Positions 53,870 to 62,731 of a stretch of DNA of 64,000 nucleotides are shown one piece after another. Below the pieces are notes generated by a model. It was not told the DNA's origin, searched no databases, and worked only from the letters and a program-made list of their open reading frames with translations. Positions within the stretch are counted from its first letter, which is position 1, and every line of letters starts with the position of its first letter. Made by a program: the position numbers and the translations under genes. The stretch comes from Deinococcus sp. AJ005. Its GTDB lineage: Bacteria; Deinococcota; Deinococci; Deinococcales; Deinococcaceae. Location: positions 1 to 64,000 of the forward strand of contig NZ_CP044991.1 of the NCBI RefSeq assembly GCF_009017495.1, read 5' to 3'.

Positions 53870-53973
53870 GGCCAAACGGTGGGGGTCTCACCCAGCGCCG
53901 CTCAGGCTCCAGCGTTGAGGACACCTGTCAAAGTGGACGTGCTGTCGTAATACGCCCCTGCCATTCCGCCTGC

Positions 53974-54435
53974 CTATCGCCGCTGAACGAGGTGCTGCAC
54001 GCTCGGCTGAGGGGTCAATAGGGCCTCTTGCAAACCAGGCGGCATCACCTGTAATTGATTCATCTCCTGAATCGGCACCCAATCCATCATGACGCGCATA
54101 TCGTCCCGCTGGCAGAAAGGTTCATCTGGTAGCTGGGACGGCGCGTCCATGCGGTAATAGAAGCCCACTTCGTGCCACTGTTCGCCGTTCAGCTCGAAGA
54201 AGTTTTCCATCACAGCCAACAGGCGCAGCGACCCGGCCTTCACGCCCGTCTCCTCCTCAAATTCGCGCGCTGCACACGTTGCCGAATCTTCCCCGACGGT
54301 CACTGCACCGCCGGGGAGGTACCGAAAATCGAACCAGTCCCCGGAGATCACCAGCACCCGGTTTTCACGGACACATACGACACCCGCGCGCAACGCGAAG
54401 ACCGTTTGATCCAGCCTCATTCGTACATCTGACAC
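53974..54435 (-). CDS. Nudix hydrolase
   Basis: A 153-residue Nudix hydrolase, which hydrolyses nucleotide derivatives. Nudix box 'GGAVTVGEDSATCAAREFEEETG' matches GX5EX7REUXEE. The GTG at 54435 is preferred because TAACAT lies 6 bases upstream (leaderless); ATG at 54420 is an alternative. Deinococcus is rich in such enzymes. Substrate unknown. Confidence 0.88.
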   Translation of the reverse strand: MSDVRMRLDQTVFALRAGVVCVRENRVLVISGDWFDFRYLPGGAVTVGEDSATCAAREFEEETGVKAGSLRLLAVMENFFELNGEQWHEVGFYYRMDAPSQLPDEPFCQRDDMRVMMDWVPIQEMNQLQVMPPGLQEALLTPQPSVQHLVQRR

Positions 54436-54529
54436 GTCTGGATGTTAAGGCCATGACTCAGTGGGAACATCGGCTGAAGGGATGACTGCTCGGCGCTGCG
54501 AGAGCAAAGGGAGTATGAGATCAACTTGG

Positions 54530-54572
54530 TTTCTCTTCTCTAATCTACGTTAGGTCAGAGAAAATACGGGGG
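54530..54572 (+). repeat. small repeat element, copy C
   Basis: Third copy of the element at 11831: TTTCTCTTCTCTAA, ATCTACG spacer, TTAGGTCAGAG, AAAATAC, GGGGG. It lies 68 bases before a plus-strand gene start, like copy B. Confidence 0.45.
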
Positions 54573-54639
54573 TTCTATCCGGGTAGAATTGAATGGGTCC
54601 GTCATATTCGCGTCAACTTGATGAGTACATACTAAGACC

Positions 54640-54924
54640 ATGACGCGCCGTCTAGATCTTCAGGACGTGGGGAGATACCACAGGCCACCGCTCACTGCTG
54701 ACGAATGTCGTCTGACTGCGGACCGCTTCCTAGATCACCTGGGGACAGACTCGGTGAGAGACGACATGCTGACCTACCTCGCTGGCCGCCTCTACGCCGT
54801 GGCGGTCCAGGTGGAGCAGCACACTCCCTTGAGCTCAACCGAGGGTGGGGTCTCCGGCGCAGAAGACGCGCCGGAGGTCACGCGGCCCGAAGTCGGGCAT
54901 TCAGCAAGGCTGCGGGCCGTCTGA
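54640..54924 (+). CDS. hypothetical protein
   Basis: A 94-residue protein (TRRLDLQDVGRYHRPPLTAD). CATACT lies 8 bases before the ATG (leaderless). The N-terminal 55 residues are acidic and helical ('DECRLTADRFLDHL'), the rest low-complexity. Its 3' end overlaps the minus-strand gene at 54878 by 47 bases. Function unknown. Confidence 0.5.
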   Translation: MTRRLDLQDVGRYHRPPLTADECRLTADRFLDHLGTDSVRDDMLTYLAGRLYAVAVQVEQHTPLSSTEGGVSGAEDAPEVTRPEVGHSARLRAV

Positions 54925-55219
54925 GCGTCCCCCACTCCTGCCGTTCCACGTCCAGGCGGGCCAATTGCGCCGCTAGCACCTGGAGTCCTCCCCTTCCTTC
55001 CAGCTCGGTGGTCCAGGCTGCCCAGATGGTTTCGCAGTACCAGCGCCGCGAGTGCTAATCGTTCAGGGCGCGGGCAAGTGCTGCGCCCAGGATGCCCACC
55101 AGCGCCGCCCGCTTCGACTTGTGCGCTTCAAGCAGCAGCGGCAGGGCGTAAACCACGTTCTGCAAGCGCTGCTCAGCCTCGTCCATTTTCTGGGCAGAGG
55201 CATCAAGGGTGATGGACAT
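54878..55219 (-). pseudogene. gene interrupted by in-frame amber codon
   Basis: ATG at 55219 opens a frame (SITLDASAQKMDEAEQRLQN) that is stopped by TAG at 55055-55057 after 54 residues. The same frame continues for 58 more residues of good coding sequence ('WYCETIWAAWTTELEGRGGLQ', 'LARLDVERQEWGTLRRP') to TGA at 54878-54880. Thus one 113-codon gene with a premature amber. CATACT is 10 bases before the ATG. It may be a pseudogene or a sequencing error; recoding is unlikely without support. Function unknown. Confidence 0.65.
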
Positions 55220-55303
55220 GGATATGGGCAGTATGCCGCACGCTCGCTGGGAGAGCCACCACCACCCTCACCTGTGACGGCGTTGGGCCGGGACCAAGTG
55301 AAC

Positions 55304-55786
55304 TTATCCGCGTATCTGGCAGAACCGGGCCTGAATGCTCTGGGCCACGCCCTGTACAAAGACCTCGCGGGTGGGCGCTTGCCAGGCGACGGTGGCGGAC
55401 GCCTGCTCCAGTTTCAGGATGGGCATATCAGTGGCAAGATCCGTGACCAGCAGATTGACCTTGCCTACCCGTTTGGAGGACTCTTCCCCAGAGCGGCTGG
55501 TCCAGTTGGTCACGCTGCCACTCAGGGTCACCGACGCCTTATCGATCAACTTGTATTCGTAGGAGGGATACACCTTGAAACCCACGTCCTGAAGGGCCTT
55601 TTTGACCGCACTGGCATAGGGAGTGCCATTGTCACCCTCAAAGTAGGTGCTAATGCCGATGCCCAGGACCGGGATAAGGGTGCCGCCCTCGGTGCAGGGG
55701 GCCGTGATAGGGGCCGACACCTGAAGCTGGGCGGTGGCGGGCGCGCAGGCGCTGAGCAGCAGGGCGAGCATGGCGAAGCGTTTCAT
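55304..55786 (-). CDS. secreted or lipoprotein-like protein
   Basis: A 160-residue protein from ATG at 55786 (KRFAMLALLLSACAPATAQ); LLSAC is a lipobox, or AQ may be cleaved. TATTCT is 7 bases before the ATG (leaderless). The mature part is beta-rich ('YKLIDKASVTLSGSVTNWTSR', 'VNLLVTDLATDMPILKL') and recalls LptE/LPS-assembly-like or curli-like folds, not certain. Function unknown. Confidence 0.65.
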   Translation of the reverse strand: MKRFAMLALLLSACAPATAQLQVSAPITAPCTEGGTLIPVLGIGISTYFEGDNGTPYASAVKKALQDVGFKVYPSYEYKLIDKASVTLSGSVTNWTSRSGEESSKRVGKVNLLVTDLATDMPILKLEQASATVAWQAPTREVFVQGVAQSIQARFCQIRG

Positions 55787-55878
55787 AGCTTTGAGAATAA
55801 CGACGTCCAGCACTGCCAGAACGCGAATTTGATGCTTCCCCCAGTGGGGGCAACCTGAAATGCCTGGCTTCTTTTGGC

Positions 55879-57162
55879 TCAGTCTCCAAACGCTTCCAGC
55901 CACTGCACCATATGGTCCGCAGTCAGCACAATGTGCGCCCCTTCTCGCTGCTGCCGGAACCGCTGGCGGCTACCGCAGTGCAGGCATTTGGAAATGAAGT
56001 AGCCGCGCCGCCCCTCTTCCGGTTTGAAGTATTCGATCATCGGGTAATACGCCCGGAACTCTGGCATCCAGCCGCTGGTGTCCACGCATAACATCGGCTT
56101 AGCGCACTTCCAGCAGCGGCGAGCAATCAAAACGTCGTCGGGAAAGCGCCTGAAATGCGCGGCCAGCTTCAAAGGCTGGGGAACATACCGCCACGCAAAA
56201 CGCAGGGTGGACGCAGAGCGCTCAAAGAACTTGACCTCGTAGCTGGAGAAGGACGCCCTGAGCCGTGGGCCGAACACCTCACGCTGCCGCACCAGTTCAA
56301 TCTCAGCGGCGGCCTGCTGTTCAAGCCGCGTTTGTTCAGCCTGCCGCTCCTGCTCGCGCCGCGCCGCCTCATACCGCTCCAGCTCGGCCTGATGGCGTCC
56401 CCACGCCTCCGCGCAGGCTGGACAGCGCCAGGGGTCAAGAAAGCTGGTCTGCTCCAAATGGGACTGAAAAATGGAGCAGATCAGGTGATGGGGAACCGCC
56501 CGTAAGTTGTGGGGTTGAGTCAGCAGTTCCCCGGACTCCAAGCGCATCGTCAAACTGTCAGCCAATCTCGCGCGGGTCACGCGCAGGGCCATTCGGAGGC
56601 TATCGTCCTCGGCCCCGGTCAACTGGGATTCAAGAACGGGCTGCAAGACGTAAGGATCACGCGCCGTCGCCTCGGCCTGAAGTTCCAGCCACGGCACGCT
56701 CAGCCCTGCGGCCTTGGCCGTCCCGATCCGGTGGCTGTGGAAGACCTCAAAGCCCGTCACCACCTCACCACCCTGAAGCGTGGCAACGTCCAGTCGGTAC
56801 TGGTGCAAGGCGACTTCGACGGCAGCCACGTCGTAAGGCTCAGGAAACCAGGGCTGGTCCAGGGTGACCGAACAGCCCAGGCGAGCACAGGTGCGCCGCA
56901 ACACGAACGGCTGCTCTTTGCGGCTCAGGGCCTCTTGCAGCCGGATCTTGGCCGCGATGTGGGTCACGCTCTCTCCGGCGCATTCAGTGCCAGGCCGGTG
57001 GGAGAAATGCGCCTCGACGGTGCCGCCCCGCCTCAAATGCTCGCGGCGAAATGAGACTGGCTCCTTGCATTGCAGACAGACGTAAGGCTGGCCGGTGGTG
57101 GCCTGATCCGGTAAGACCAATTCACCGGAGGGATAGGCGGCATAGGGAACAGCGCGGGCCAT
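55879..57162 (-). CDS. CoiA-like competence/nuclease-fold protein
   Basis: A 427-residue cytoplasmic protein. N-terminal CLQCKEP with 'AHFSHRPGTECAG' and 'THIAAKIRLQEAL' resembles CoiA-like proteins of competence. 'YDVAAVEVALHQYRLDVATLQGGEVVTGFEVFHSH' suggests a PD-(D/E)XK-like core (D near 'LDVATL', E in FEVF). Three CxxC pairs (CPAC, CWKC, CLHC) may be zinc ribbons. TAGGCT is 6 bases before the ATG (leaderless). Role in DNA processing is inferred. Confidence 0.7.
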   Translation of the reverse strand: MARAVPYAAYPSGELVLPDQATTGQPYVCLQCKEPVSFRREHLRRGGTVEAHFSHRPGTECAGESVTHIAAKIRLQEALSRKEQPFVLRRTCARLGCSVTLDQPWFPEPYDVAAVEVALHQYRLDVATLQGGEVVTGFEVFHSHRIGTAKAAGLSVPWLELQAEATARDPYVLQPVLESQLTGAEDDSLRMALRVTRARLADSLTMRLESGELLTQPHNLRAVPHHLICSIFQSHLEQTSFLDPWRCPACAEAWGRHQAELERYEAARREQERQAEQTRLEQQAAAEIELVRQREVFGPRLRASFSSYEVKFFERSASTLRFAWRYVPQPLKLAAHFRRFPDDVLIARRCWKCAKPMLCVDTSGWMPEFRAYYPMIEYFKPEEGRRGYFISKCLHCGSRQRFRQQREGAHIVLTADHMVQWLEAFGD

Positions 57163-57211
57163 ACCTGTAGCCTAAGAGTCCTGTCCCACACGGCTCTGAC
57201 AGAAGAAGATC

Positions 57212-57310
57212 TCAACAGTAGATCGTGAGCCGTGTGCCGACTACGCAGGGCGTGCGGGCTGGCTTCAAATTGGTGTATTTCTGCATGAAAGCGTCGGGGG
57301 TGATGGACGT
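57212..57310 (-). pseudogene. possible relic related to the 54878-55219 gene start
   Basis: The minus strand around 57308 repeats the start region of the gene at 55219: GGTATACT ... TATCCACGTCCATCACC against GGCATACT ... TATCCATGTCCATCACC. Here ATG has become ACG, and the frame (TSITPDAFMQKYTNLK) ends after 32 codons. It looks like a degraded promoter-plus-start copy. Confidence 0.35.
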
Positions 57311-57428
57311 GGATAGAGTTAGTATACCGCGCTCGGTGTCTGGGTGGAAATGCTTCACATATTTCTATTTGAATCTGCAATAGTTATCCAATCATTTACC
57401 AGACATCGGATTTAATTTGTCTCTTTGT

Positions 57429-58286
57429 TCACCAGTAGACGATTTCTCGCGTCACTTTCTCCGTAGAGACGATTGGAAGCGTTTTAGCTTCTTCAGGACC
57501 ACGCCTAGTGGTTGTCAGTTTTGATACCCAGTTACCTTTTGAATCGTACTTATACGTCGTTTTGACTTCAAGCCGCTCCAATGGAATAGAAATATATTCA
57601 GTCACTGGATTACCGCGCGAATCAAAAAAGCTTTTTGACTCACTTTCCCAACCTGTCTCCATCACTAAATTACTACTGTCATTCCACTTCCAGGTAGCGA
57701 CTTGAGTGACCGATTCGCCATCGTTCTGCTGATAGTAAAGATTCGAAATGAGTTTCGTTGGCCTGGATTGACCATCACAGAACGTTTGATGTTCACGCTT
57801 GTCTGTCGGTGGGCTAGTCACTGGAGGCAAAGACGATCTTATCGAAGCCTCCCAGAACAAATCAGTGGTTGAGAGGTTGCATTTTGATGAGTTAAACCTT
57901 CTGGTACTAACCAAGCGCATCTGCATTTTATCATCTTGCCAGATATCCTGAACGCTAATCTGATTTTTTCCAGGAACCACTGCCATAGTTAGAACCGCTT
58001 TCGTCGCCTGCTGATAGGTCATTTTCAGAAAAGTATTGTCCTCATTGATTTCGACTTCTGCACTATAGGCTGAGCTAAGAAAATCAGCGTTCTTATCGTA
58101 GTTTTCAACCTGAATCAGCATGTATTTCACGCCTGGTCCACGGCTAATTAAATTCTTCTCTGGGTATCCAAATTTATTTAGGGCTGAAAGATTAAAGACC
58201 TCACTTCTATTTTCTGCATTTGAATGGCCTAGAGTGGCCAGTCCAAAGAGCGAGACTAATAGGCTGGTGCGATATTTTCTATCCAT
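57429..58286 (-). CDS. secreted hypothetical protein
   Basis: A 285-residue AT-rich gene with signal peptide DRKYRTSLLVSLFGLATLGHSNA and AGGAGA before the ATG. Mature part is beta-rich ('FLKMTYQQATKAVLTMAVVPG'). Four cysteines are absent except one pair (CNLSTT, FCDGQS). Base composition differs from neighbours, suggesting transfer. Function unknown. Confidence 0.7.
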   Translation of the reverse strand: MDRKYRTSLLVSLFGLATLGHSNAENRSEVFNLSALNKFGYPEKNLISRGPGVKYMLIQVENYDKNADFLSSAYSAEVEINEDNTFLKMTYQQATKAVLTMAVVPGKNQISVQDIWQDDKMQMRLVSTRRFNSSKCNLSTTDLFWEASIRSSLPPVTSPPTDKREHQTFCDGQSRPTKLISNLYYQQNDGESVTQVATWKWNDSSNLVMETGWESESKSFFDSRGNPVTEYISIPLERLEVKTTYKYDSKGNWVSKLTTTRRGPEEAKTLPIVSTEKVTREIVYW

Positions 58287-58413
58287 ACTTCTCCTGGCAT
58301 GAGCGGCACCAAATTCGACTTATATAGTATGAAGTCTTTGCGACTTGAATATCATATAAACGTTTATAGCCCTCCCTGGCCCTGGACCCCAGCCCATAAA
58401 TGGCACACCAACT

Positions 58414-58674
58414 TTAGACAGTCTGCCCCTCCGGGCAGGGTTCCACAAACTCCACGTCCAGCCAGTATTCCGCCGCATCCCAGTCTGCTGGGTTCAGTTC
58501 CGCAGCCCACGCCTCCCACGCGCTGGCCCTGGCCTCCTCGTGGCAGCCGAGGTAGTCGGCCAACTCCGTGCGCTGCTGCGGGCTGGGAGCGTCGTCCTGG
58601 CCACCGTGGTCCGCCGTGTACATCTGGGAGAGAAGGTCAGCGATCTCGATTGACGTGAGGTCAGCGGGGCGCAT
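58414..58674 (-). CDS. hypothetical acidic protein
   Basis: An 86-residue protein from ATG at 58674 (RPADLTSIEIADLLSQMY); TACACT 7 bases upstream supports this start. Acidic, with two Cys (GCHEE, PCPEG). It may be a small regulator or immunity protein; no family recognised. Confidence 0.5.
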   Translation of the reverse strand: MRPADLTSIEIADLLSQMYTADHGGQDDAPSPQQRTELADYLGCHEEARASAWEAWAAELNPADWDAAEYWLDVEFVEPCPEGQTV

Positions 58675-58764
58675 CTCAGAAAGTGTACTGGGCCTGCCCT
58701 GTTGCCAGGGCAACCGTAGTCTCTTCTCTCTGTCTGCATCCGAATTTCACGGAACGATTCCGTC

Positions 58765-59025
58765 ATGACCGAATCATCCCCTGTGTTGATCCTTAGCGTG
58801 CCAGCGGGTTACGAGATTGATCCCCAGGCGTGGGAAACGTTGAAGCAGTGCGCTGGAGACTGCTACGGCGCGGGCGTGGTGCTGGCCGCCCCGGCATTTC
58901 TGCGCGCGGAGTCCCCAGTGCTGCTGGGCGACTGGGGAGACCTGAAAGCCGAGGCGCTGCGCGAGCTGGGGCCACTGATTGGCGCGGCCTTCTTCACCCT
59001 GGACTGGCTCGAAGCAGCGATGTAG
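58765..59025 (+). CDS. hypothetical protein
   Basis: An 86-residue protein (TESSPVLILSVPAGYEIDPQAWETLKQCAGD), with mixed alpha/beta pattern. It converges on the DUF790 gene. Function unknown. Confidence 0.55.
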   Translation: MTESSPVLILSVPAGYEIDPQAWETLKQCAGDCYGAGVVLAAPAFLRAESPVLLGDWGDLKAEALRELGPLIGAAFFTLDWLEAAM

Positions 59026-59028
59026 ACG

Positions 59029-60258
59029 TCAGTTTTTCACGGCGATTCTCTCGGCCACCGCCAACACCGCCTTCGGGTCCAGCACGCCTTTGAACCAGAT
59101 CACGCGGTCCCCGAACTCCGCCGGATTGACTCCGGCCTTCTCCAGATTCAGCCGCTCGGAGACGCACACGATCAGATCGGTTCGCCCTGATTTTTTGAGC
59201 AACGCGAACTTCTTTTTCAGGTATTCAGGCCGCCAGTAGCCCACAATTTCCATCAGCACGCTGCGCTCACCGTCCACCAGCCGGAAGTCGGGCAAGATCA
59301 CGCCGCCCGGCACCGGCACCAGGTCTACCTCGCGTTCCAGGTGCCAGGGCGTCTCCAGCTTGGCAAAGCGCTCGGAGAAACCAGATTTCAGGGCGCTGTC
59401 ATGTTCCTCTGGGGCTTTGTAGTGGCTGACATAGCCGTCCTCACTGGTGACTTGGTAGGACCACTCCTCGTCCTTGGGGTCTACCCAGGCCAGGTCACGC
59501 CGGGGTTTCAAAGCGGCGCTCAAATCCCATTTGGTGACGTGTAGTAGGGCAGGCAGGAACTTCGCCATCGCCAGCCCGTAGCGGGTGGTCCCTGTAAAAA
59601 GACTGGTGGGGCCGTCCATCGTCAGCGTGAAGCCGTAATCCGCGTCCCCTTCCACCGTGACCATCAGGCCAAACAGCTTCAGGTAGCGCAACAATTGCTT
59701 GTAGCGGGCGGGTTCGTTGCGCCGCGCGGTGATGACGAGCTGAAAGGCGCGGTACAGCATCCCCTGGGCCTGGGCCAGATCAAAGCGCTGAATCAGGTCC
59801 AGGGGTTCAAGTGGATCAAAAGCGATCAGCGTCTGCTGATCGGGCAGATCGGCGTACAGGGCCGCCGCTACCTCGGCTGAGGTCAAAGGGATCTCCGTGG
59901 ACAGCGCCCGCGCGGCCTGTTCCAGAATGGCTGTTGTCCGCTGGCGGCTGGGGGGATGACTCTGGGCCAGCGCAAAGACCTTCTCGCGCACTGCCGGGGG
60001 GGCAAGACTGCCCCCAGCCTCAAATTCTCCCCGCTGGCCCAGCAGATGCGACAGTCCGCGCAACACCCGGAAGTCGGCGCGGCCCGCCTCCAGCGCCCGC
60101 ACTTCCTCGTTCAGTTCAGCCCGCTGCTTGCCGACGTGCGAGGCATACAGGGCGATCAGCGTCTCGGCGAGTTTCAGGTTGGTGGTGGTGGGCTTAAGCC
60201 GCCGGGGATTGGCCAGACCCTCTTTCACCGTGAACATCAGCAGTTCAGTCGGGAGCAT
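59029..60258 (-). CDS. DUF790 / Bax1-type nuclease
   Basis: A 409-residue protein from ATG at 60258 (LPTELLMFTVKEG), the start that matches the family. DUF790 includes archaeal Bax1, a nuclease that binds XPB helicase in nucleotide excision repair. The C-terminal core 'ILPDFRLVDGERSVLMEIVGYWRPEYLKKK' gives the D, E and K of a PD-(D/E)XK site. It overlaps the helicase gene stop by 14 bases, confirming the pair. Confidence 0.88.
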   Translation of the reverse strand: MLPTELLMFTVKEGLANPRRLKPTTTNLKLAETLIALYASHVGKQRAELNEEVRALEAGRADFRVLRGLSHLLGQRGEFEAGGSLAPPAVREKVFALAQSHPPSRQRTTAILEQAARALSTEIPLTSAEVAAALYADLPDQQTLIAFDPLEPLDLIQRFDLAQAQGMLYRAFQLVITARRNEPARYKQLLRYLKLFGLMVTVEGDADYGFTLTMDGPTSLFTGTTRYGLAMAKFLPALLHVTKWDLSAALKPRRDLAWVDPKDEEWSYQVTSEDGYVSHYKAPEEHDSALKSGFSERFAKLETPWHLEREVDLVPVPGGVILPDFRLVDGERSVLMEIVGYWRPEYLKKKFALLKKSGRTDLIVCVSERLNLEKAGVNPAEFGDRVIWFKGVLDPKAVLAVAERIAVKN

Positions 60259-61651
60259 TGATGTCCTCCCAGGTGGGGGCAAGCTGCTGGGGCTTCCACT
60301 GGCCCTTGCGCTGCTGGCTGACCCGCTCCTCGGAGGTGCCTTCGGTGATCACTTCGTAGAGGGTGGCCTTCTTGCCCTTCGCCTTGCGCAGAATGCGGCC
60401 CAGGCGCTGAATGTATTCGCGCTCGGTGGCGGTGCCGGACAGCATCACGCCCACAGACGCTTCAGGCACGTCCACGCCCTCATTCAGCACCCGGCTGGTG
60501 GTCAGGATGCGGTAGGAGCCGTCCCGGAAGCGCTCCAGCACCCCATGCCGCTCTTTAGTGGGGGTCTGGTGGGTGATGGAGGGAATTAAAAACTCACGGC
60601 TGATGCGGTAGACGGTGGCGTTGTCGTCGGTGAAGATGATCGTTCGCTCATTCGGGTGGTTGGCCAGGATCTCTTCTAAAACCCGCAACTTTCCCTCCGT
60701 GCCGTAGGCCAGTGACCGGGCCTCGCGGTGGGCCAGCATGGCGGCCCGCCCCTGGGGCGAGCCGCTCGCCATGATGAACTGCTTCCAGCCATCCAGGGAG
60801 CCGAGTTTGATGTTGTTCAGGCGCAGAAAATGGTTGCGCTGCCCGATGAGACCGTCGTAGCGAGACTGTTCGGCGTGGCTCAGGCGCACCTTGATCACCA
60901 CCTCGCGGTAATCGGCCAGCGTGGTTCCGGCCAGGTCTTCAGGGGCACAGGAATAGACCACCGGGCCGAGCAGCGTGTCGAGGTCTCTTTCCCGCCCGTC
61001 GCTGCGCTTGAGGGTGGCCGACAGCCCCAGCCGATAGGGGGCCAGACTCATTTCCGCGATGACGCGCATGAAGTCACTGGGCAGGTGGTGGCACTCGTCG
61101 CAGATCAGCAGCGCGTACTTCCCCGCCAGGTCTTCAGCATGGATGGCGGCGGAATCGTAGGTGGACACCAGAATCGGGGTGTCGTCATGGCTGCCCCCGC
61201 CCAGCAGGCCGATGTTGGCGTCGGGAAAAGCGGCCACCAGTCCTGAATACCACTGCTGCAACAGGTCCAGCGTCGGCACGCAGATCAGCGCACTTCTGGG
61301 GGTGTCTCTCAGGGCGAGCTGGGCCACCAGCGTTTTGCCCGCCCCGGTGGGCAGCTCAACGGTTCCCCTTCTTCCGGCTTCCTTCCAGGCCCGCAGCGCG
61401 CCGAGCTGGTGGGCGTAAGGCGGCAGCTCACGGGCCACCGACAGTTCGAGTTTGGCGAAGTTCGCCGCCTCATCCTTGAAGCTCAGTCCCTGCGCCCGCA
61501 ACGTTTCCACGATGGTGCGGTAACTCTGCCCCCTGGCACGGTAATTCTGGCTCCGGGCGTCCCAGGTGAAGAATTCAGAGACGCAGGCGGGAACCGCTGA
61601 CATCACCAGGGTTCCCCGGTCCAGATGCAGCGGGGCAGTCATCCCAGCCAT
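60245..61651 (-). CDS. XPB-type DEAD/DEAH-box helicase
   Basis: A 468-residue helicase of the XPB/UvsW type. Walker A PTGAGKT (101-107), DECH (185-188), SATLKRSDG (211-219) and QRLGRILRKAKGKK are in order. It opens DNA near a lesion for its DUF790 nuclease partner. ATG at 61651 or MTAPL at 61642 are close starts. No SD is obvious. Confidence 0.92.
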   Translation of the reverse strand: MAGMTAPLHLDRGTLVMSAVPACVSEFFTWDARSQNYRARGQSYRTIVETLRAQGLSFKDEAANFAKLELSVARELPPYAHQLGALRAWKEAGRRGTVELPTGAGKTLVAQLALRDTPRSALICVPTLDLLQQWYSGLVAAFPDANIGLLGGGSHDDTPILVSTYDSAAIHAEDLAGKYALLICDECHHLPSDFMRVIAEMSLAPYRLGLSATLKRSDGRERDLDTLLGPVVYSCAPEDLAGTTLADYREVVIKVRLSHAEQSRYDGLIGQRNHFLRLNNIKLGSLDGWKQFIMASGSPQGRAAMLAHREARSLAYGTEGKLRVLEEILANHPNERTIIFTDDNATVYRISREFLIPSITHQTPTKERHGVLERFRDGSYRILTTSRVLNEGVDVPEASVGVMLSGTATEREYIQRLGRILRKAKGKKATLYEVITEGTSEERVSQQRKGQWKPQQLAPTWEDINAPD

Positions 61652-61693
61652 GTTAAAGGCCAGAGGCCACGTTCACCCTGTACCAGACGCCAT

Positions 61694-62731
61694 TTACTCG
61701 CAGGCCCGTCCATCGCCGTCGCGGTCCAGCTTGCGGCTGTAGCCGGGCTGACCGGCGAGCAGCGGCGCTTTGCCTGCCGCGCGCACGGCGGCGCAGTTGG
61801 GATAGGTCAGCGAACTGGGCAGAGCAGGGACCACTGGGGGGGTGACCCGTGGGAGGGGTTGGGGCGTCACGCGCGGGGGAGCCGCCTGGGGCGTCGTCCC
61901 CGTCCCTTTCCCGGTGCCCAGACTGTACTTGCCACCGGGCTGCACCGTGATCGTCACCGTGCCGTTGAGGTCCGTGCGGTAGATGGCCGCGCCAACACTC
62001 TTGTACAGATTCAGTGCCTCCGAGGTGGGATGCCCATAGTTGTTCGGGCCGACGCCGATCACGACGTTGCTGGGCCGCACCGCCCTCAGCCACACGGGGT
62101 TGTCCCCATTCTTCGCCCCGTGGTGGATGCTCTTGTACACGTCGATGGGACCGAGTTTGCTGGCCGGGTAAGCCCTCAACCAGCCCTGCGTTTCCGCCGT
62201 CTCGCTGTCACCCGTCATCAGTGCTTTGAACGTGCCGTATTCGATCAGCAGGCCAACGCTGTTGAGGTTCTGATCGGTCTTCGGCATCCCCAGTGGCGGG
62301 GGCAGGACAGTGACTTTGACGCTGCCCAGATTGATGACCTGATCTTTTGCCAGCAACCCCTGGGTGCCAGCGGCTTGGACCGCTGCCGTCAACTTGCCGA
62401 AGGTCTGCGTCGTCGCCGCAATCCCGTTGTTCAGGAAGAATCTGGGCTTGAACATCTGGACTGCCGGGATCAGTCCGGTGATGTGGTCCGCGTCGGCGTG
62501 CGATGCGGCCACCACCGCCAGGGATTTGACGCCGTACTGAGCAAGCAGTTCCGTCATGCGCTTCTCACTGCGTCCACCGTCGTACAGCAGGCTCTGACCT
62601 TCAGGGGCGGTAATCAGCACGGCGTCGCCCTGGCCCACGTCCAGGAACCGGATGGTCAGCACACCGGGGAGTGCGGTCTGAGCCACAGCGCCCCCGCCCA
62701 GCAGGGCCGCCAGCAAGAAAAAGCGCCTCAC
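61694..62731 (-). CDS. ComEC-like MBL-fold protein with Excalibur domain
   Basis: A 345-residue secreted protein (RRFFLLAALLGGGAVAQT signal). 'FLDVGQGDAVLI' and the metal motif SHADADHITGL belong to the ComEC/Rec2 MBL group; the C-terminus ends in DRDGDGRACE, the Excalibur calcium-binding domain, after a proline/threonine-rich linker. GTG start overlaps the DUF3006 stop (GTGA), so the two are co-translated. Probably an extracytoplasmic nuclease or hydrolase. Confidence 0.88.
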   Translation of the reverse strand: MRRFFLLAALLGGGAVAQTALPGVLTIRFLDVGQGDAVLITAPEGQSLLYDGGRSEKRMTELLAQYGVKSLAVVAASHADADHITGLIPAVQMFKPRFFLNNGIAATTQTFGKLTAAVQAAGTQGLLAKDQVINLGSVKVTVLPPPLGMPKTDQNLNSVGLLIEYGTFKALMTGDSETAETQGWLRAYPASKLGPIDVYKSIHHGAKNGDNPVWLRAVRPSNVVIGVGPNNYGHPTSEALNLYKSVGAAIYRTDLNGTVTITVQPGGKYSLGTGKGTGTTPQAAPPRVTPQPLPRVTPPVVPALPSSLTYPNCAAVRAAGKAPLLAGQPGYSRKLDRDGDGRACE

